Source: Burkholderiaceae bacterium
GTDB taxonomy: Bacteria > Pseudomonadota > Gammaproteobacteria > Burkholderiales > Burkholderiaceae_C
Direction of reading: 5' to 3'
NCBI GenBank assembly: GCA_014879655.1
Contig: JACSRS010000136.1
Coordinates: forward strand, 1 to 40,028
DNA: 40,028 bases
Made by a program: the position numbers and the translations under genes. The first letter of the stretch is position 1. Every line of letters begins with the position of its first letter. The notes under the pieces were generated by a model. It was not told the DNA's origin. It did no database searches and was given only the letters and a program-made list of their open reading frames with translations. Shown here piece by piece: positions 1 to 9,647 of this stretch.

Positions 1-67
1 TCGATGAGGCTCTACACCCCATACTCCCTTAGCAGGGGAGCACCTTCGGCCACTCGGTCACGTTTCC
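1..67 (-). tRNA. tRNA-Ser(GCU), 3' end cut off by the window edge
   Basis: Read on the minus strand from 67, the sequence begins with a 7-base acceptor strand (GGAAACG) and a D-arm containing CCGAGTGG. The anticodon stem CTCCC/GGGAG flanks the loop CTGCTAA, with anticodon GCT at 33-31. A class II long variable arm typical of serine tRNAs follows. The T-arm and acceptor 3' strand lie outside the window. It decodes AGC and AGU. It lies 34 bases downstream of lysC on the same strand and may be co-transcribed with it. Confidence 0.93.
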
Positions 68-101
68 AGACCCCGCATTATGCCTCAAGCGGGCGACCTT
101 C

Positions 102-1370
102 TCAGGCCGCTGGCTGATCCAGGTCGAAGGCGCGATGCAACGCGCGAACGGCCAGTTCCATGTACTTTTCGTCGATGACCACCGAGGTCTTGATTTCCGA
201 AGTGGAAATCATCTGGATGTTGATGCCTTCTTCGGCCAGGCAGCGGAACATCTTGCTGGCCACGCCGACGTGGCTTCGCATGCCGATACCGACGATGGAA
301 ACCTTGCAGATGCGCGCGTCGCCTTCGACTTCCTGCGCGCCCAGCGCCGGCAGGACGGAGTCGCGCAGCAGGTCCAGCGTGCGAGCATAGTCGTTGCGGT
401 GCACGGTAAAGCTGAAGTCGGTCTTGCCATCCTTGCTCAGGTTCTGGATGATCACATCCACCTCGATGTTGGCGTCCGCCACCGCACCCAGGATCTGGTA
501 GGCAATGCCGGGCTTGTCGGGCACGCCCAGCACGGAAACCTTGGCTTCGTCGCGGTTGAACGCGATGCCGGAAACAACGGCCTGTTCCATTTTTTCGTCT
601 TCCTCAAAAGTGATCAGCGTGCCCGAGCGGGCTTCCTCTTCGATGTCGATGTCCCACGGCGTGAAGCTGGACAACACGCGCATCGGAACCTTGTACTTGC
701 CGGCAAATTCCACCGAACGGATCTGCAGCACCTTGGAGCCGAGCGACGCCATTTCGAGCATCTCTTCAAAGCTCACCGTCTGCAGGCGACGCGCCTCCGG
801 AACCACGCGCGGGTCGGTGGTGTAGACCCCGTCGACGTCGGTGTAGATGAGGCATTCATCGGCTTTCATCGCTGCGGCAACCGCCACGGCCGACGTGTCC
901 GAGCCGCCACGGCCCAATGTGGTGATGTGGCCGCCTTCGTCGATGCCCTGGAAACCGGTCACGATGACCACCCGGCCGGCCGCCAGGTCGGCCCGCACGC
1001 GCTTGTCGTCGATGCTCTCGATGCGGGCCTTGGTGTAGGACGAGTTGGTACGGATCGGCACCTGCCAGCCTGCGTAGCTGACCGAGCCCAGGCCTTCGGC
1101 CTGCAGCGCGATGGCCAGCAGCGCCGACGACGCCTGTTCTCCGGTAGCGGCCAGCATATCGAGTTCGCGGTTGTAGGCCTGATCGGCACGTGCGGGCGCC
1201 AGTTCCTTGGCCAGTCCGAGCAGGCGATTGGTCTCGCCGCTCATGGCGCTGGGCACCACCACCATCTGATGACCGGCACGCGCCCATTTGGCGACGCGCT
1301 TGGCCACGTTGCGGATGCGCTCGGTCGAGCCCATCGACGTGCCCCCGTATTTGTGAACGATGAGTGCCAT
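102..1370 (-). CDS. lysC: Aspartate kinase
   Basis: Phosphorylates L-aspartate to 4-aspartyl phosphate, the first step toward lysine, methionine, threonine and diaminopimelate. The 422-residue protein starts MALIVHKYGGTSMG, with the KYGGTS nucleotide/substrate motif of aspartokinases at residues 7-12. The amino-acid kinase domain fills about residues 1-245. Two ACT domains follow, one around VSVLGVPDKPGIA and one around VSIVGIGMRSHVGVA; these are the usual sites of allosteric feedback by lysine and threonine. The reading frame extends further upstream, but the ATG at 1370 gives the family N-terminus, so I chose it. It is the last protein gene of the minus-strand run from cysS, separated from tilS by 191 bases that may hold its own promoter. 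Length is normal for the family. Confidence 0.97.
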   Translation of the reverse strand: MALIVHKYGGTSMGSTERIRNVAKRVAKWARAGHQMVVVPSAMSGETNRLLGLAKELAPARADQAYNRELDMLAATGEQASSALLAIALQAEGLGSVSYAGWQVPIRTNSSYTKARIESIDDKRVRADLAAGRVVIVTGFQGIDEGGHITTLGRGGSDTSAVAVAAAMKADECLIYTDVDGVYTTDPRVVPEARRLQTVSFEEMLEMASLGSKVLQIRSVEFAGKYKVPMRVLSSFTPWDIDIEEEARSGTLITFEEDEKMEQAVVSGIAFNRDEAKVSVLGVPDKPGIAYQILGAVADANIEVDVIIQNLSKDGKTDFSFTVHRNDYARTLDLLRDSVLPALGAQEVEGDARICKVSIVGIGMRSHVGVASKMFRCLAEEGINIQMISTSEIKTSVVIDEKYMELAVRALHRAFDLDQPAA

Positions 1371-1561
1371 GTGTTTGACTTGAAAACGTCGTGAAAGTGC
1401 GGCTGCAGGCCGACTGGACTTTCTGGATGCGCCGAGAAACAGACCCGGACCAACGGCCAGGGTGCCCTTGCGGCAAAGCCGCTGATTGTACCCAGTCGAC
1501 CCGGGTGCCCGGATTCCACACTTGCGCCGGCCATCGGCGCGCCAGGGTGCGTCGCAGACAG
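1371..1561 (-). promoter_or_regulatory. lysC upstream region with candidate -10 element
   Basis: This 191-base gap between tilS and lysC is the largest inside the minus-strand run, which suggests a separate lysC promoter. On the minus strand a TACAAT hexamer (plus positions 1485-1490) matches the sigma-70 -10 consensus at five of six positions. I do not see a convincing -35. A short inverted repeat GCGGC-AAA-GCCGC spans 1470-1482, just downstream of the hexamer in the direction of transcription. No lysine riboswitch structure is recognisable. Confidence 0.3.
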
Positions 1562-2527
1562 TCAACGCGGCGCCGGGTCTGCGGTTTGCCAGTCCAGCGT
1601 ACCCTCTTGCCGCACGACGAAGCCAACGCCAATCTTCAGATGCAGACGATGGCCGCGCGTGATGCAGGCCCCGATCTGACGCTGCAACTCTTGCATCTGC
1701 GCCGTACTGGCATGGGCGCCGTGGACCGTGCGCAACCAGTGGCGCAAAGCGTTCACCTGCCGAGGGGCAGAGAGGCTTTGCAGCCGGTCGATCCGGGGTG
1801 GAATGCCGATGATGCCGAGATCACCCGCAGCAACCTCGTCAAGCAGTTGCTGCGCCTGCGCCGCGTGGGCTGCACTGCGGGCGAAAGTCTCGCGAAAATG
1901 TGGAAATGCTTCTTCCAGCGCCGGCAGCAGCCGGGCGCGAATGCGATTGCGGGTGAATCGCTGGTCGGCGTTGCTGGGGTCTTCGGCCCATTTGTGTCCG
2001 AGTTCGCGCAGCCACTGACGGATGGCAGGGCCGGCCACACCCAGCAGCGGACGGTGAAAGGTCACGCCATCGCGCTGCCAGCGCTTCGGCATGGCTGCAA
2101 GGCCGGGCAAACCCGCCCCCCGTGACAAGGCGAGCAGCACCGTCTCGACCTGATCGTCCCCATGCTGGGCCACGGCAATGTCGGTGATGTCCTGCCCGGC
2201 CCATTCGGTCGACAGCACCGACACCAATGACCGGTAACGTGCGATGCGGGCCACCGCTTCCGGGCTCTCGCCGCTGGCATGACCGGCGTCGATCCGGCGC
2301 ACCACCAGGGGCACGTTCAGCCGCTCGCACAGATCCGCGCAATGCCGCTCGAAGCCGTCCGCGGCATGCTGCAAACCGTGATGAACATGGATGGCCCTGA
2401 CCTGCCCGGGCCAGCGCTCGACACAGCACAGAAGCAGGGCCGTCGAATCCGCGCCGCCGCTCAGCGCGACTGCCAGCGGCAGGTTCGGGCTGAATGCCGC
2501 TATCGCCGCGCTCAGGGACTGGCTCAT
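1562..2527 (-). CDS. tilS: tRNA(Ile)-lysidine synthase
   Basis: Converts C34 of the CAU-anticodon isoleucine tRNA to lysidine using ATP and lysine, which switches its decoding from AUG to AUA. The protein shows the N-type PP-loop ATPase motif SGGADS at residues 23-28, followed by IHVHHG and the FTRNRIR motif characteristic of TilS. I chose the ATG at 2527 (MSQSLSAAI), which places the PP-loop at its usual distance from the N-terminus; the open frame continues upstream to 2701 but would overlap the end of accA. At 321 residues it is shorter than the E. coli enzyme (about 430), so part of the C-terminal tRNA-binding region is reduced. It sits 64 bases after accA. Confidence 0.93.
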   Translation of the reverse strand: MSQSLSAAIAAFSPNLPLAVALSGGADSTALLLCCVERWPGQVRAIHVHHGLQHAADGFERHCADLCERLNVPLVVRRIDAGHASGESPEAVARIARYRSLVSVLSTEWAGQDITDIAVAQHGDDQVETVLLALSRGAGLPGLAAMPKRWQRDGVTFHRPLLGVAGPAIRQWLRELGHKWAEDPSNADQRFTRNRIRARLLPALEEAFPHFRETFARSAAHAAQAQQLLDEVAAGDLGIIGIPPRIDRLQSLSAPRQVNALRHWLRTVHGAHASTAQMQELQRQIGACITRGHRLHLKIGVGFVVRQEGTLDWQTADPAPR

Positions 2528-2591
2528 GGTGGACGCACCCCCTGTGGTTGGTAGCGCCGCCGATTTGCGACGCCGGCCATATGGAATGCCG

Positions 2592-3569
2592 CTACTTGCT
2601 GTCGGCCTTGGTATCGGTAAACCGGCCGTAGCTCTGGAGCCGCTGATACCGGCGATCCAGCAACTCGCGGGGTTTGAGGTCGCTGACCTGCCGGAAGGCA
2701 TCGTTCAGCGCCCGCTTGAGAAAGGCCGCCATCTGCCGAAGGTCCCGGTGCGCGCCGCCGACAGGTTCGTTGACGATCTTGTCGACCACCCCCAGCGCCT
2801 TCAGGCGGTGCGCGGTGATGCCCAGCGCATCGGCAGCTTCCTGGGCCTTGTCCGAGGTCTTCCAGAGGATGGATGCGCATCCTTCGGGGCTGATCACCGA
2901 GTAGATCGAATACTGCAGCATCAGCACCTGGTCGGCCACCGAAATGGCCAGCGCACCGCCCGAACCGCCTTCGCCGATGATGGTGGTGATGATGGGCACT
3001 TCAAGCTGTGCCATCTCGAAGATGTTGCGCCCGATGGCTTCGGACTGACCGCGTTCTTCGGCATCAATGCCGGGATAGGCGCCCGGTGTATCGACGAACG
3101 TGAACACCGGCAGCCCGAATTTCTCGGCGGTCTTCATCAGCCGCAGCGCCTTCCGATAGCCTTCGGGCTTGGTCATGCCGAAGTTGCGCAGGCCACGCTC
3201 GCGTGTGTCCCGACCCTTCTGGTGGCCCAGCACCATGCAGGCGGTTCCGTTGAACCGGGCCAGGCCGCCGACGATGCTCAGATCGTCGGCAAAGTGACGG
3301 TCGCCGTGCAATTCAACAAAATCCGTGAAGATTTCGTTGACATAGTCCAGCGTGTACGGCCGCTCGGGATGTCGGGCGATCTTGGTGATGCGCCAGGGCG
3401 TCAGGTCGGAGTAGATGTCCTTGGTGAGCTGCTGGCTCTTGCGGCTGAGCTGGTCGATTTCTTCCGAAATGTCCACCGCCGACTCGGTCTGCACGTACCG
3501 CAGTTCCTCGATCTTGGTTTCAAGCTCGGCAATGGGTTGTTCAAAGTCCAGAAATGTTCTTTTTGCCAC
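2592..3569 (-). CDS. accA: Acetyl-CoA carboxylase carboxyltransferase subunit alpha
   Basis: With AccD it transfers the carboxyl group from carboxybiotin to acetyl-CoA, giving malonyl-CoA for fatty acid synthesis in the cytoplasm. The 325-residue protein is full length. An N-terminal helical segment (about 1-80) precedes the crotonase-fold carboxyltransferase domain. The stretch from [18 protein letters not shown] through [17 protein letters not shown] to [15 protein letters not shown] carries the oxyanion-hole and CoA-binding glycines typical of AccA. An AGGAG Shine-Dalgarno lies just upstream of the ATG at 3569. It is 63 bases downstream of the glycosylase gene in the same direction. Confidence 0.98.
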   Translation of the reverse strand: MAKRTFLDFEQPIAELETKIEELRYVQTESAVDISEEIDQLSRKSQQLTKDIYSDLTPWRITKIARHPERPYTLDYVNEIFTDFVELHGDRHFADDLSIVGGLARFNGTACMVLGHQKGRDTRERGLRNFGMTKPEGYRKALRLMKTAEKFGLPVFTFVDTPGAYPGIDAEERGQSEAIGRNIFEMAQLEVPIITTIIGEGGSGGALAISVADQVLMLQYSIYSVISPEGCASILWKTSDKAQEAADALGITAHRLKALGVVDKIVNEPVGGAHRDLRQMAAFLKRALNDAFRQVSDLKPRELLDRRYQRLQSYGRFTDTKADSK

Positions 3570-3604
3570 AGGCTGTTCTCCTGGTTCGCCATGAAAGGCG
3601 GGTA

Positions 3605-3621
3605 CCCGATGCGAGATCGGG
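3605..3621 (-). other. Small hairpin in the glycosylase-accA gap
   Basis: CCCGAT and ATCGGG form a 6-bp stem around a 5-base loop between the glycosylase stop and the accA start. No U-tract follows, so it may be a processing or stability element rather than a terminator, or it may be chance. Confidence 0.3.
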
Positions 3622-3632
3622 CGGCCTTGACT

Positions 3633-4280
3633 CTAGTAAGCCACGGGCTCGGGATCGAGCGATCGCCAAATATACCAAGTCGCCACGCTGCGATACGGCG
3701 CCCAGGCTGCGGCCACTTCACGCGCATCGCTGCGGCTGACCGATTCGCCCGAGAAATAGTTGCGGCTGATCCCATTGATCAGGCCGACGTCGTCCAGCGG
3801 CAGCACATCGGGACGCATCAGATGAAAGATCAGAAACATCTCGGCGGTCCAGCGACCGATGCCACGAATGGCAATCAGCTCGGCAATGATGGACTCGTCG
3901 TCCATCGAGTTCCAGTCATCCAGGTGCATCGTGCCGTTGCTGAAATGAATGGCCAGATCCACCAAGTATTCCACCTTGCGCGCGCTCAGCCCCGCCGCGC
4001 GCATGTCGTCAACCTTCAGTCTGAGCACCGCGGACGGTGACATCTGCTCCGGCAACTGGGCGAAACGGTCCCAGACCGTCTGCGCCGCCTTGACCGAGAT
4101 CTGCTGCCCGACGATCGAGCGTGCCAGCGTCGTGAACGGATCGCCCCGCGACTGCAGACAGGCGTCGCCAAACCGCGGAATCAGCCGCTTGAGCACGCGA
4201 TCCTTCTTCATCAACAGCTTGCAGGCCTCCCCCCAGTACGGGGGAACGACTGAAAAAACTTCCTTTTCAGTAGCAGCCAT
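3633..4280 (-). CDS. DNA-3-methyladenine glycosylase, HhH-GPD (AlkA-like) family
   Basis: Removes alkylated purines from DNA to start base-excision repair. The 215-residue protein contains SIVGQQISVKAAQTVW (residues 55-70), the conserved opening helix of the HhH-GPD superfamily. The helix-hairpin-helix LIAIRGIGRWTAEMFL (135-150) and the catalytic aspartate in PLDDVGL (Asp164) follow. It lacks the N-terminal beta domain of E. coli AlkA and the C-terminal iron-sulphur cysteines of MutY/Nth, so it is the short AlkA-like type. It lies between cysS and accA, with only 45 bases after cysS, almost all of which is a copy of an interspersed repeat. Substrate range cannot be read from the sequence. Confidence 0.93.
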   Translation of the reverse strand: MAATEKEVFSVVPPYWGEACKLLMKKDRVLKRLIPRFGDACLQSRGDPFTTLARSIVGQQISVKAAQTVWDRFAQLPEQMSPSAVLRLKVDDMRAAGLSARKVEYLVDLAIHFSNGTMHLDDWNSMDDESIIAELIAIRGIGRWTAEMFLIFHLMRPDVLPLDDVGLINGISRNYFSGESVSRSDAREVAAAWAPYRSVATWYIWRSLDPEPVAY

Positions 4281-4321
4281 GAACCGCCTGACGCTGGATA
4301 GAGCCGGATTTATCTGAAAAT
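4281..4321 (-). repeat. Interspersed 41-base repeat, copy A
   Basis: Read on the minus strand it begins ATTTTCAGATAAATCCGGC and ends in GGTTC. It matches copy B (21140-21180) at 30 of 41 positions without gaps and clearly resembles copy C (28527-28567). It starts four bases after the cysS stop codon and ends at the base before the glycosylase start codon, filling the whole gap. Confidence 0.6.
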
Positions 4322-4325
4322 TTCC

Positions 4326-5702
<1,377 letters not shown>

Positions 5703-5871
5703 GAAATCAGGCGGTTCGGAAAAGCGGGAGAGGAAAACGCCGACAAAGTTCCGGACGGAAGGGATTTGGTCGAACGCCCGGGGGCCGGTCCAAAACCGAC
5801 CCCTCAGATACAATCGCTGGCAGTATAAAGCCGTGCGCCGGCCCCTACCCTGAGCCCCAACAAGACCAGCC
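5703..5871. promoter_or_regulatory. Divergent promoter region between cysS and the TPR gene
   Basis: This 169-base region must hold promoters for both directions. On the plus strand TACAAT (5809-5814) and TATAAA (5824-5829) are candidate -10 elements. On the minus strand TATACT (plus 5822-5827) is a candidate for cysS. No -35 element is convincing for any of them, so exact starts are not assigned. Confidence 0.35.
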
Positions 5872-6981
5872 ATGAAGCAACCTTTGACCACCGTCACCCA
5901 TTCGCTGGGGCAGGCCTTTCGCCTGGCTGCACTTGCGGCAGCACTGATCTCGCCGCTGGCCCATGCAGATGAATACGGTGACGTTAACCAGTTGGTGCGC
6001 GCAGGCAAATTGGCCGATGCGCTCGGCAAAGCCGATCAATACCTTGCTGCCAAACCGCGCGATCCCCAGATGCGGTTTCTGAAGGGCGTGATTCTCACGG
6101 AGTCTGGCAAACCCAACGACGCCATCACGGTCTTCCTGAAACTGACCGAAGACTATCCCGAACTGCCCGAGCCTTACAACAACCTGGCCGTGTTGTATGC
6201 CGGACAGGGTCAGTACGAAAAAGCCCGTGCCGCACTGGAAATGGCGATCCGAACCAATCCGAGCTACGCCACCGCTCAGGAAAACCTGGGCGACGTCTAT
6301 GCCAAGCTGGCCAGCCAGGCCTATAGCAAGGCCTTGCAGCTCGATTCCAACAACACCGGGGTGCAGCCCAAGCTTGCGCTGATCCGTGACCTTTTTGCGC
6401 CAGCGCCCAAAGGCGCTGCAGCCAAACCGGTCATGGTCACGGCCAACGCGCCGGCTTCCAGGCCCGCGGCTGCCGCTCCCCCAGCTGCGGCCACAGCACC
6501 CTCTCCGGTTTCAGCACCGGTCGCTGCGGCACCGGCCAAAGCCGCGTCTGCTCCGACACCGGCCAAAGCAACGTCTGCTCCGACACCGGCCAAAGCAACG
6601 TCTGCTCCGGTACCCGCCAGTGCGCCAGCAGCCGCTGCCGGCGCCGACAAAGCCGTGGAAGAAGCTGTCAATGCCTGGGCCGCTGCATGGGCTGCCAAGG
6701 ACATGACCCGTTATCTGGCCGCCTATGGCAAGGATTTTGACCCATCTGGCAATCAGAGCCGCAAGACCTGGGAGGAAGAACGCCGGGTGCGAATCGTCGG
6801 CAAATCGCGCATCACGCTGAAGCTGACCGACATGCGGATCGAAGTTGATGGCAACAAGGCGCGTGCGCGGTTCCGCCAGGACTACGACGCCGACACGCTG
6901 AGCGTCACCAGCCGCAAGACCCTCGAACTGGTCAAATCCGGTGACCGCTGGGTCATCGTGAAGGAATCGACGGGCGGCTGA
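5872..6981 (+). CDS. Periplasmic TPR protein with NTF2-like C-terminal domain
   Basis: Function not established; probably a periplasmic partner of the L,D-transpeptidase encoded next. Residues 1-32 form a signal peptide with a hydrophobic stretch and a likely cut after LAHA. Residues about 37-165 hold tetratricopeptide repeats, for example [20 protein letters not shown]. An Ala/Pro-rich linker (about 190-265) contains three 9-residue repeats of the type AKATSAPTP. The C-terminal part (about 265-369, from [19 protein letters not shown]) looks like an NTF2-like fold and resembles the C-terminal domain of the neighbouring transpeptidase. The stop codon overlaps the next start by one base (TGATG), so the two are translated from one message. 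The 369-residue length and domain order suggest a scaffold for cell-wall or envelope work. Confidence 0.85.
   Translation: MKQPLTTVTHSLGQAFRLAALAAALISPLAHADEYGDVNQLVRAGKLADALGKADQYLAAKPRDPQMRFLKGVILTESGKPNDAITVFLKLTEDYPELPEPYNNLAVLYAGQGQYEKARAALEMAIRTNPSYATAQENLGDVYAKLASQAYSKALQLDSNNTGVQPKLALIRDLFAPAPKGAAAKPVMVTANAPASRPAAAAPPAAATAPSPVSAPVAAAPAKAASAPTPAKATSAPTPAKATSAPVPASAPAAAAGADKAVEEAVNAWAAAWAAKDMTRYLAAYGKDFDPSGNQSRKTWEEERRVRIVGKSRITLKLTDMRIEVDGNKARARFRQDYDADTLSVTSRKTLELVKSGDRWVIVKESTGG
6531..6611 (+). repeat. Three tandem 27-base repeats in the TPR gene linker
   Basis: Copies begin at 6531, 6558 and 6585. Copy 1 differs from copy 2 by two bases. Copy 3 matches copy 2 apart from its last bases. 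Each encodes nine residues of the Pro/Ala/Lys linker, so copy-number change would keep the frame. Confidence 0.85.
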
Positions 6982-8438
6982 TGGGAGAGCCCCTCCGAAA
7001 ACCACCAACAACCTGCTGCTTGCGTCCGACGTTCGGCAGGAACAGCCGGCAGTCCGTCCGCGCGTCGGTCATTGCGGCACTCGTCGGTCTGCTGCCGTTG
7101 TTTGCGAATCCCGCCTTCGCCGGAAAATCCGAGGCATCTGCCAGGCAGCCTGCTACGGCCACGAGCAGCAAGAGCAGCAAGACCCGACATTCGGCCAGCA
7201 AAAAGACCGTGGTCAAGGGAGCGTCCACCGGTCGGGACCGGGCTCTCAAGACCGTTTCACTTTCACCCGGATTGACGGCCGGAGCGCTGGCCATCAATGG
7301 CACGGCGCAGTCCTTGCCAGGCGCGCGTGAAGGCGAGGCCGAAGCGCGGCTGATCGAGGTTTACCGCCTGATCGGCAAAGCCCAGGGTCGGGAAGCGCTG
7401 AAGCGCGCCGAAAGCCTGGTGGCCGACTACCCCAATTTCCAGCTGGCCCAACTGGTCTACGGCGATCTGCTCAGCAGCCAGACACGCCCGATTCGCGCGT
7501 TCGGCGCCGTACCGGACACGATGGCGCAGGCCGCCGGGACGACGCTGCCGGAATTGCGGGAGGAGTCGCTGGTCCGGCTGAAAGCATTGCGCGAGAGTCC
7601 GCCGCTGGGAACCATTCCTTCGCAGTTCCTGAACCTGTCCCCCCGCACCCGGCATGCCATCGCGATCGACACGTTGCGCTCGCGGCTGTACCTTTTTGAA
7701 AACAACACGACCGGCTTGCGGCTGGTTGCCGATTACTACATCTCCGTCGGTAAGTCCGGCATCGAGAAAAACGCCGAAGGTGACCAGCGCACGCCGCTCG
7801 GGGTCTACCACATCACCAGCAACCTCGACCCGAAGTCGCTGAAGGACTTCTACGGCTCCGGCGCGCTGCCGCTGAACTACCCGAACCCTTATGACCAGAG
7901 CCGGGGGCGCACCGGTGGCGGCATCTGGCTGCACGGCACGCCCTCCAACCAGTTTGCCCGGGCGCCCAAGGCGTCCGATGGCTGCGTGGTGCTGGCCAAC
8001 CCTGATCTGGAGCGCATCATCCGGACTGTGGAGGTTCGCACCACCCCGGTGGTCATCGCCCGGCAATTGCAATGGGTGCCACCCCAGAGCGTGAAAGCCG
8101 AAGGCAAGTCGTTCGAAGAAGCCCTGCAAGCCTGGCGCAGTGCCAAGACCAGCGGCGACGTCAACCTCGTGTTGGGCTTCTACACCACCGATTTCCGCAA
8201 CTACAACAAGACCTTGCCGGAGTGGACGCCCACCCTGAAGCAGGAAATCAGTAGCGCGCGCGGCCGCAACATCGAACTCAAGGATCTCTCCTACCTGCGC
8301 TGGAACGACGGCGCCGACACCATGGTGGCCACCTTCGGCGAAGTGGTCGAGGGCAGCCGCACAGGGCCTGTGAAGCGGCAGTACTGGGTGCGCCAGGGCA
8401 ACCAGTGGAAGATTTTTTTTGAAGGCGTGATCGGATGA
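6981..8438 (+). CDS. L,D-transpeptidase (YkuD family) with C-terminal NTF2-like domain
   Basis: Forms or attaches L,D-linkages in peptidoglycan: 3-3 cross-links, lipoprotein anchoring or D-amino-acid exchange. The 485-residue protein has an N-terminal export signal (hydrophobic about residues 27-45, ending ANPAFA). A Ser/Lys-rich stretch and a helical region precede the YkuD domain at about 215-355. The domain shows HAIAIDTLRSRLYLFE, WLHGTPSNQFARAP and the catalytic SDGCVVL with Cys335. The C-terminal part (about 375-485) has the same NTF2-like pattern as the upstream protein's end. It starts inside the stop codon of the TPR gene, and its own stop overlaps the next start by four bases. Which L,D-transpeptidase activity it has cannot be told from sequence. 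Confidence 0.92.
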   Translation: MGEPLRKPPTTCCLRPTFGRNSRQSVRASVIAALVGLLPLFANPAFAGKSEASARQPATATSSKSSKTRHSASKKTVVKGASTGRDRALKTVSLSPGLTAGALAINGTAQSLPGAREGEAEARLIEVYRLIGKAQGREALKRAESLVADYPNFQLAQLVYGDLLSSQTRPIRAFGAVPDTMAQAAGTTLPELREESLVRLKALRESPPLGTIPSQFLNLSPRTRHAIAIDTLRSRLYLFENNTTGLRLVADYYISVGKSGIEKNAEGDQRTPLGVYHITSNLDPKSLKDFYGSGALPLNYPNPYDQSRGRTGGGIWLHGTPSNQFARAPKASDGCVVLANPDLERIIRTVEVRTTPVVIARQLQWVPPQSVKAEGKSFEEALQAWRSAKTSGDVNLVLGFYTTDFRNYNKTLPEWTPTLKQEISSARGRNIELKDLSYLRWNDGADTMVATFGEVVEGSRTGPVKRQYWVRQGNQWKIFFEGVIG

Positions 8439-9124
8439 ACCACGGACATTTTTTCAACACCCGCCGGCAATTGCTGGCCACGGCGTGTGCGCTCGTGCTG
8501 GCCAGCGGCGCGGCAATGGCGACTGACGATCCGAAAGTGAAGTTCGCCACCACGGCGGGCGATTTCGTGATCGAGCTCTACCCGGACAAGGCGCCCAAAA
8601 CCGTTGAGAACTTTCTCCGGTACGTGAAGGACAAGCACTACGACGGCACGGTCTTTCACCGCGTCATCGACAATTTCATGGTGCAGGGCGGCGGGTTTGA
8701 CACCAGCTACAACCAGAAACCGACCCGCGCACCGATCACCCACGAGGGGCGCGAGGCTCTGGCCAAGGGCGGCCAGAAGAACATCGTCGGCACCGTGGCC
8801 ATGGCGCGAACGAGCGATCCCAACTCTGCCAGCTCGCAGTTCTTCATCAACGTCAAGGACAACGCGTTTCTCGATCCGGTCCTGATTCCGCCGGGCGACC
8901 CGGTTCCGAAATTCGAGTACCAGGGCCGGGTCTACGAAAACACGCCGCGCGCGAACCTGATGAACGCGCCGCAACTCTATGGCTACACCGTCTTCGGCAA
9001 AGTCATCAGCGGCATGGACGTGATCAACAAGATCAAGTCCGTGCCCACCGGGCCTGGCGGCCCGTTTCCGTCGGACGTTCCGAAAACGCCGGTCATCGTC
9101 AACTCAGCCACATTGGTGAAATAA
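8435..9124 (+). CDS. ppiA: Periplasmic peptidyl-prolyl cis-trans isomerase, cyclophilin type
   Basis: Catalyses proline isomerisation during folding of exported proteins. The 229-residue protein has a signal peptide ending near GAAMA. The cyclophilin domain follows, with FHRVIDNFMVQGGG containing the catalytic Arg and the Phe/Met/Gln active-site residues, then TVAMARTSDPNSASSQFFIN. An insertion around residues 150-170 (PPGDPVPKFEYQGRVYE) distinguishes it from the cytoplasmic paralogue encoded next. It overlaps the L,D-transpeptidase gene by ATGA and directly abuts ppiB. Confidence 0.95.
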   Translation: MNHGHFFNTRRQLLATACALVLASGAAMATDDPKVKFATTAGDFVIELYPDKAPKTVENFLRYVKDKHYDGTVFHRVIDNFMVQGGGFDTSYNQKPTRAPITHEGREALAKGGQKNIVGTVAMARTSDPNSASSQFFINVKDNAFLDPVLIPPGDPVPKFEYQGRVYENTPRANLMNAPQLYGYTVFGKVISGMDVINKIKSVPTGPGGPFPSDVPKTPVIVNSATLVK

Positions 9125-9631
9125 ATGAGCAATCCCAAAGTCGAAATCCATATTAAGGACCATGGCGTCATCACGCTGGAACTGGATCAGGAAAAGGCAC
9201 CGAAATCGGTGGCTAACTTCCTCGCCTACGTGGGCAAGGGTCACTACGACAACACGCTTTTCCACCGTGTCATCCCGGGTTTCATGATCCAGGGCGGCGG
9301 TATGGAGCCTGGCATGCGCCAGAAGCCCACCGACGCGCCCATCGAAAACGAGGCCAACAACGGACTGAAGAACGACAACTACACCGTCGCGATGGCGCGT
9401 ACCAATGCGCCCCATTCAGCCACCTCCCAGTTTTTCATCAACGTCGCCCGAAACGATTTCCTGAACCATACGGCGCCCAGCGCCCAGGGATGGGGCTATG
9501 CGGTGTTCGGCAAGGTCATCGGCGGCACTGACGTGGTCGACAAGATCAAAGCTGTCAAGACCGGCAGCAAGGCCGGTCATGGGGATGTGCCGCAGACCGA
9601 CGTCGTGATTGAAAAAGCGGTCGCACTCTGA
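9125..9631 (+). CDS. ppiB: Cytoplasmic peptidyl-prolyl cis-trans isomerase, cyclophilin type
   Basis: Cytoplasmic cyclophilin of 168 residues with no signal peptide. It starts [14 protein letters not shown] and shows [16 protein letters not shown] and [18 protein letters not shown], the standard active-site segments including the catalytic arginine. The start codon comes immediately after the ppiA stop. The pair is probably an old duplication specialised for two compartments. Confidence 0.97.
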   Translation: MSNPKVEIHIKDHGVITLELDQEKAPKSVANFLAYVGKGHYDNTLFHRVIPGFMIQGGGMEPGMRQKPTDAPIENEANNGLKNDNYTVAMARTNAPHSATSQFFINVARNDFLNHTAPSAQGWGYAVFGKVIGGTDVVDKIKAVKTGSKAGHGDVPQTDVVIEKAVAL

Positions 9632-9647
9632 GCCGACTTTTTCACCC

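Noticed and set aside
1371-1561. Lysine riboswitch ahead of lysC
   Set aside because: The 191-base region is too short and shows none of the conserved lysine-riboswitch helices that I could recognise.
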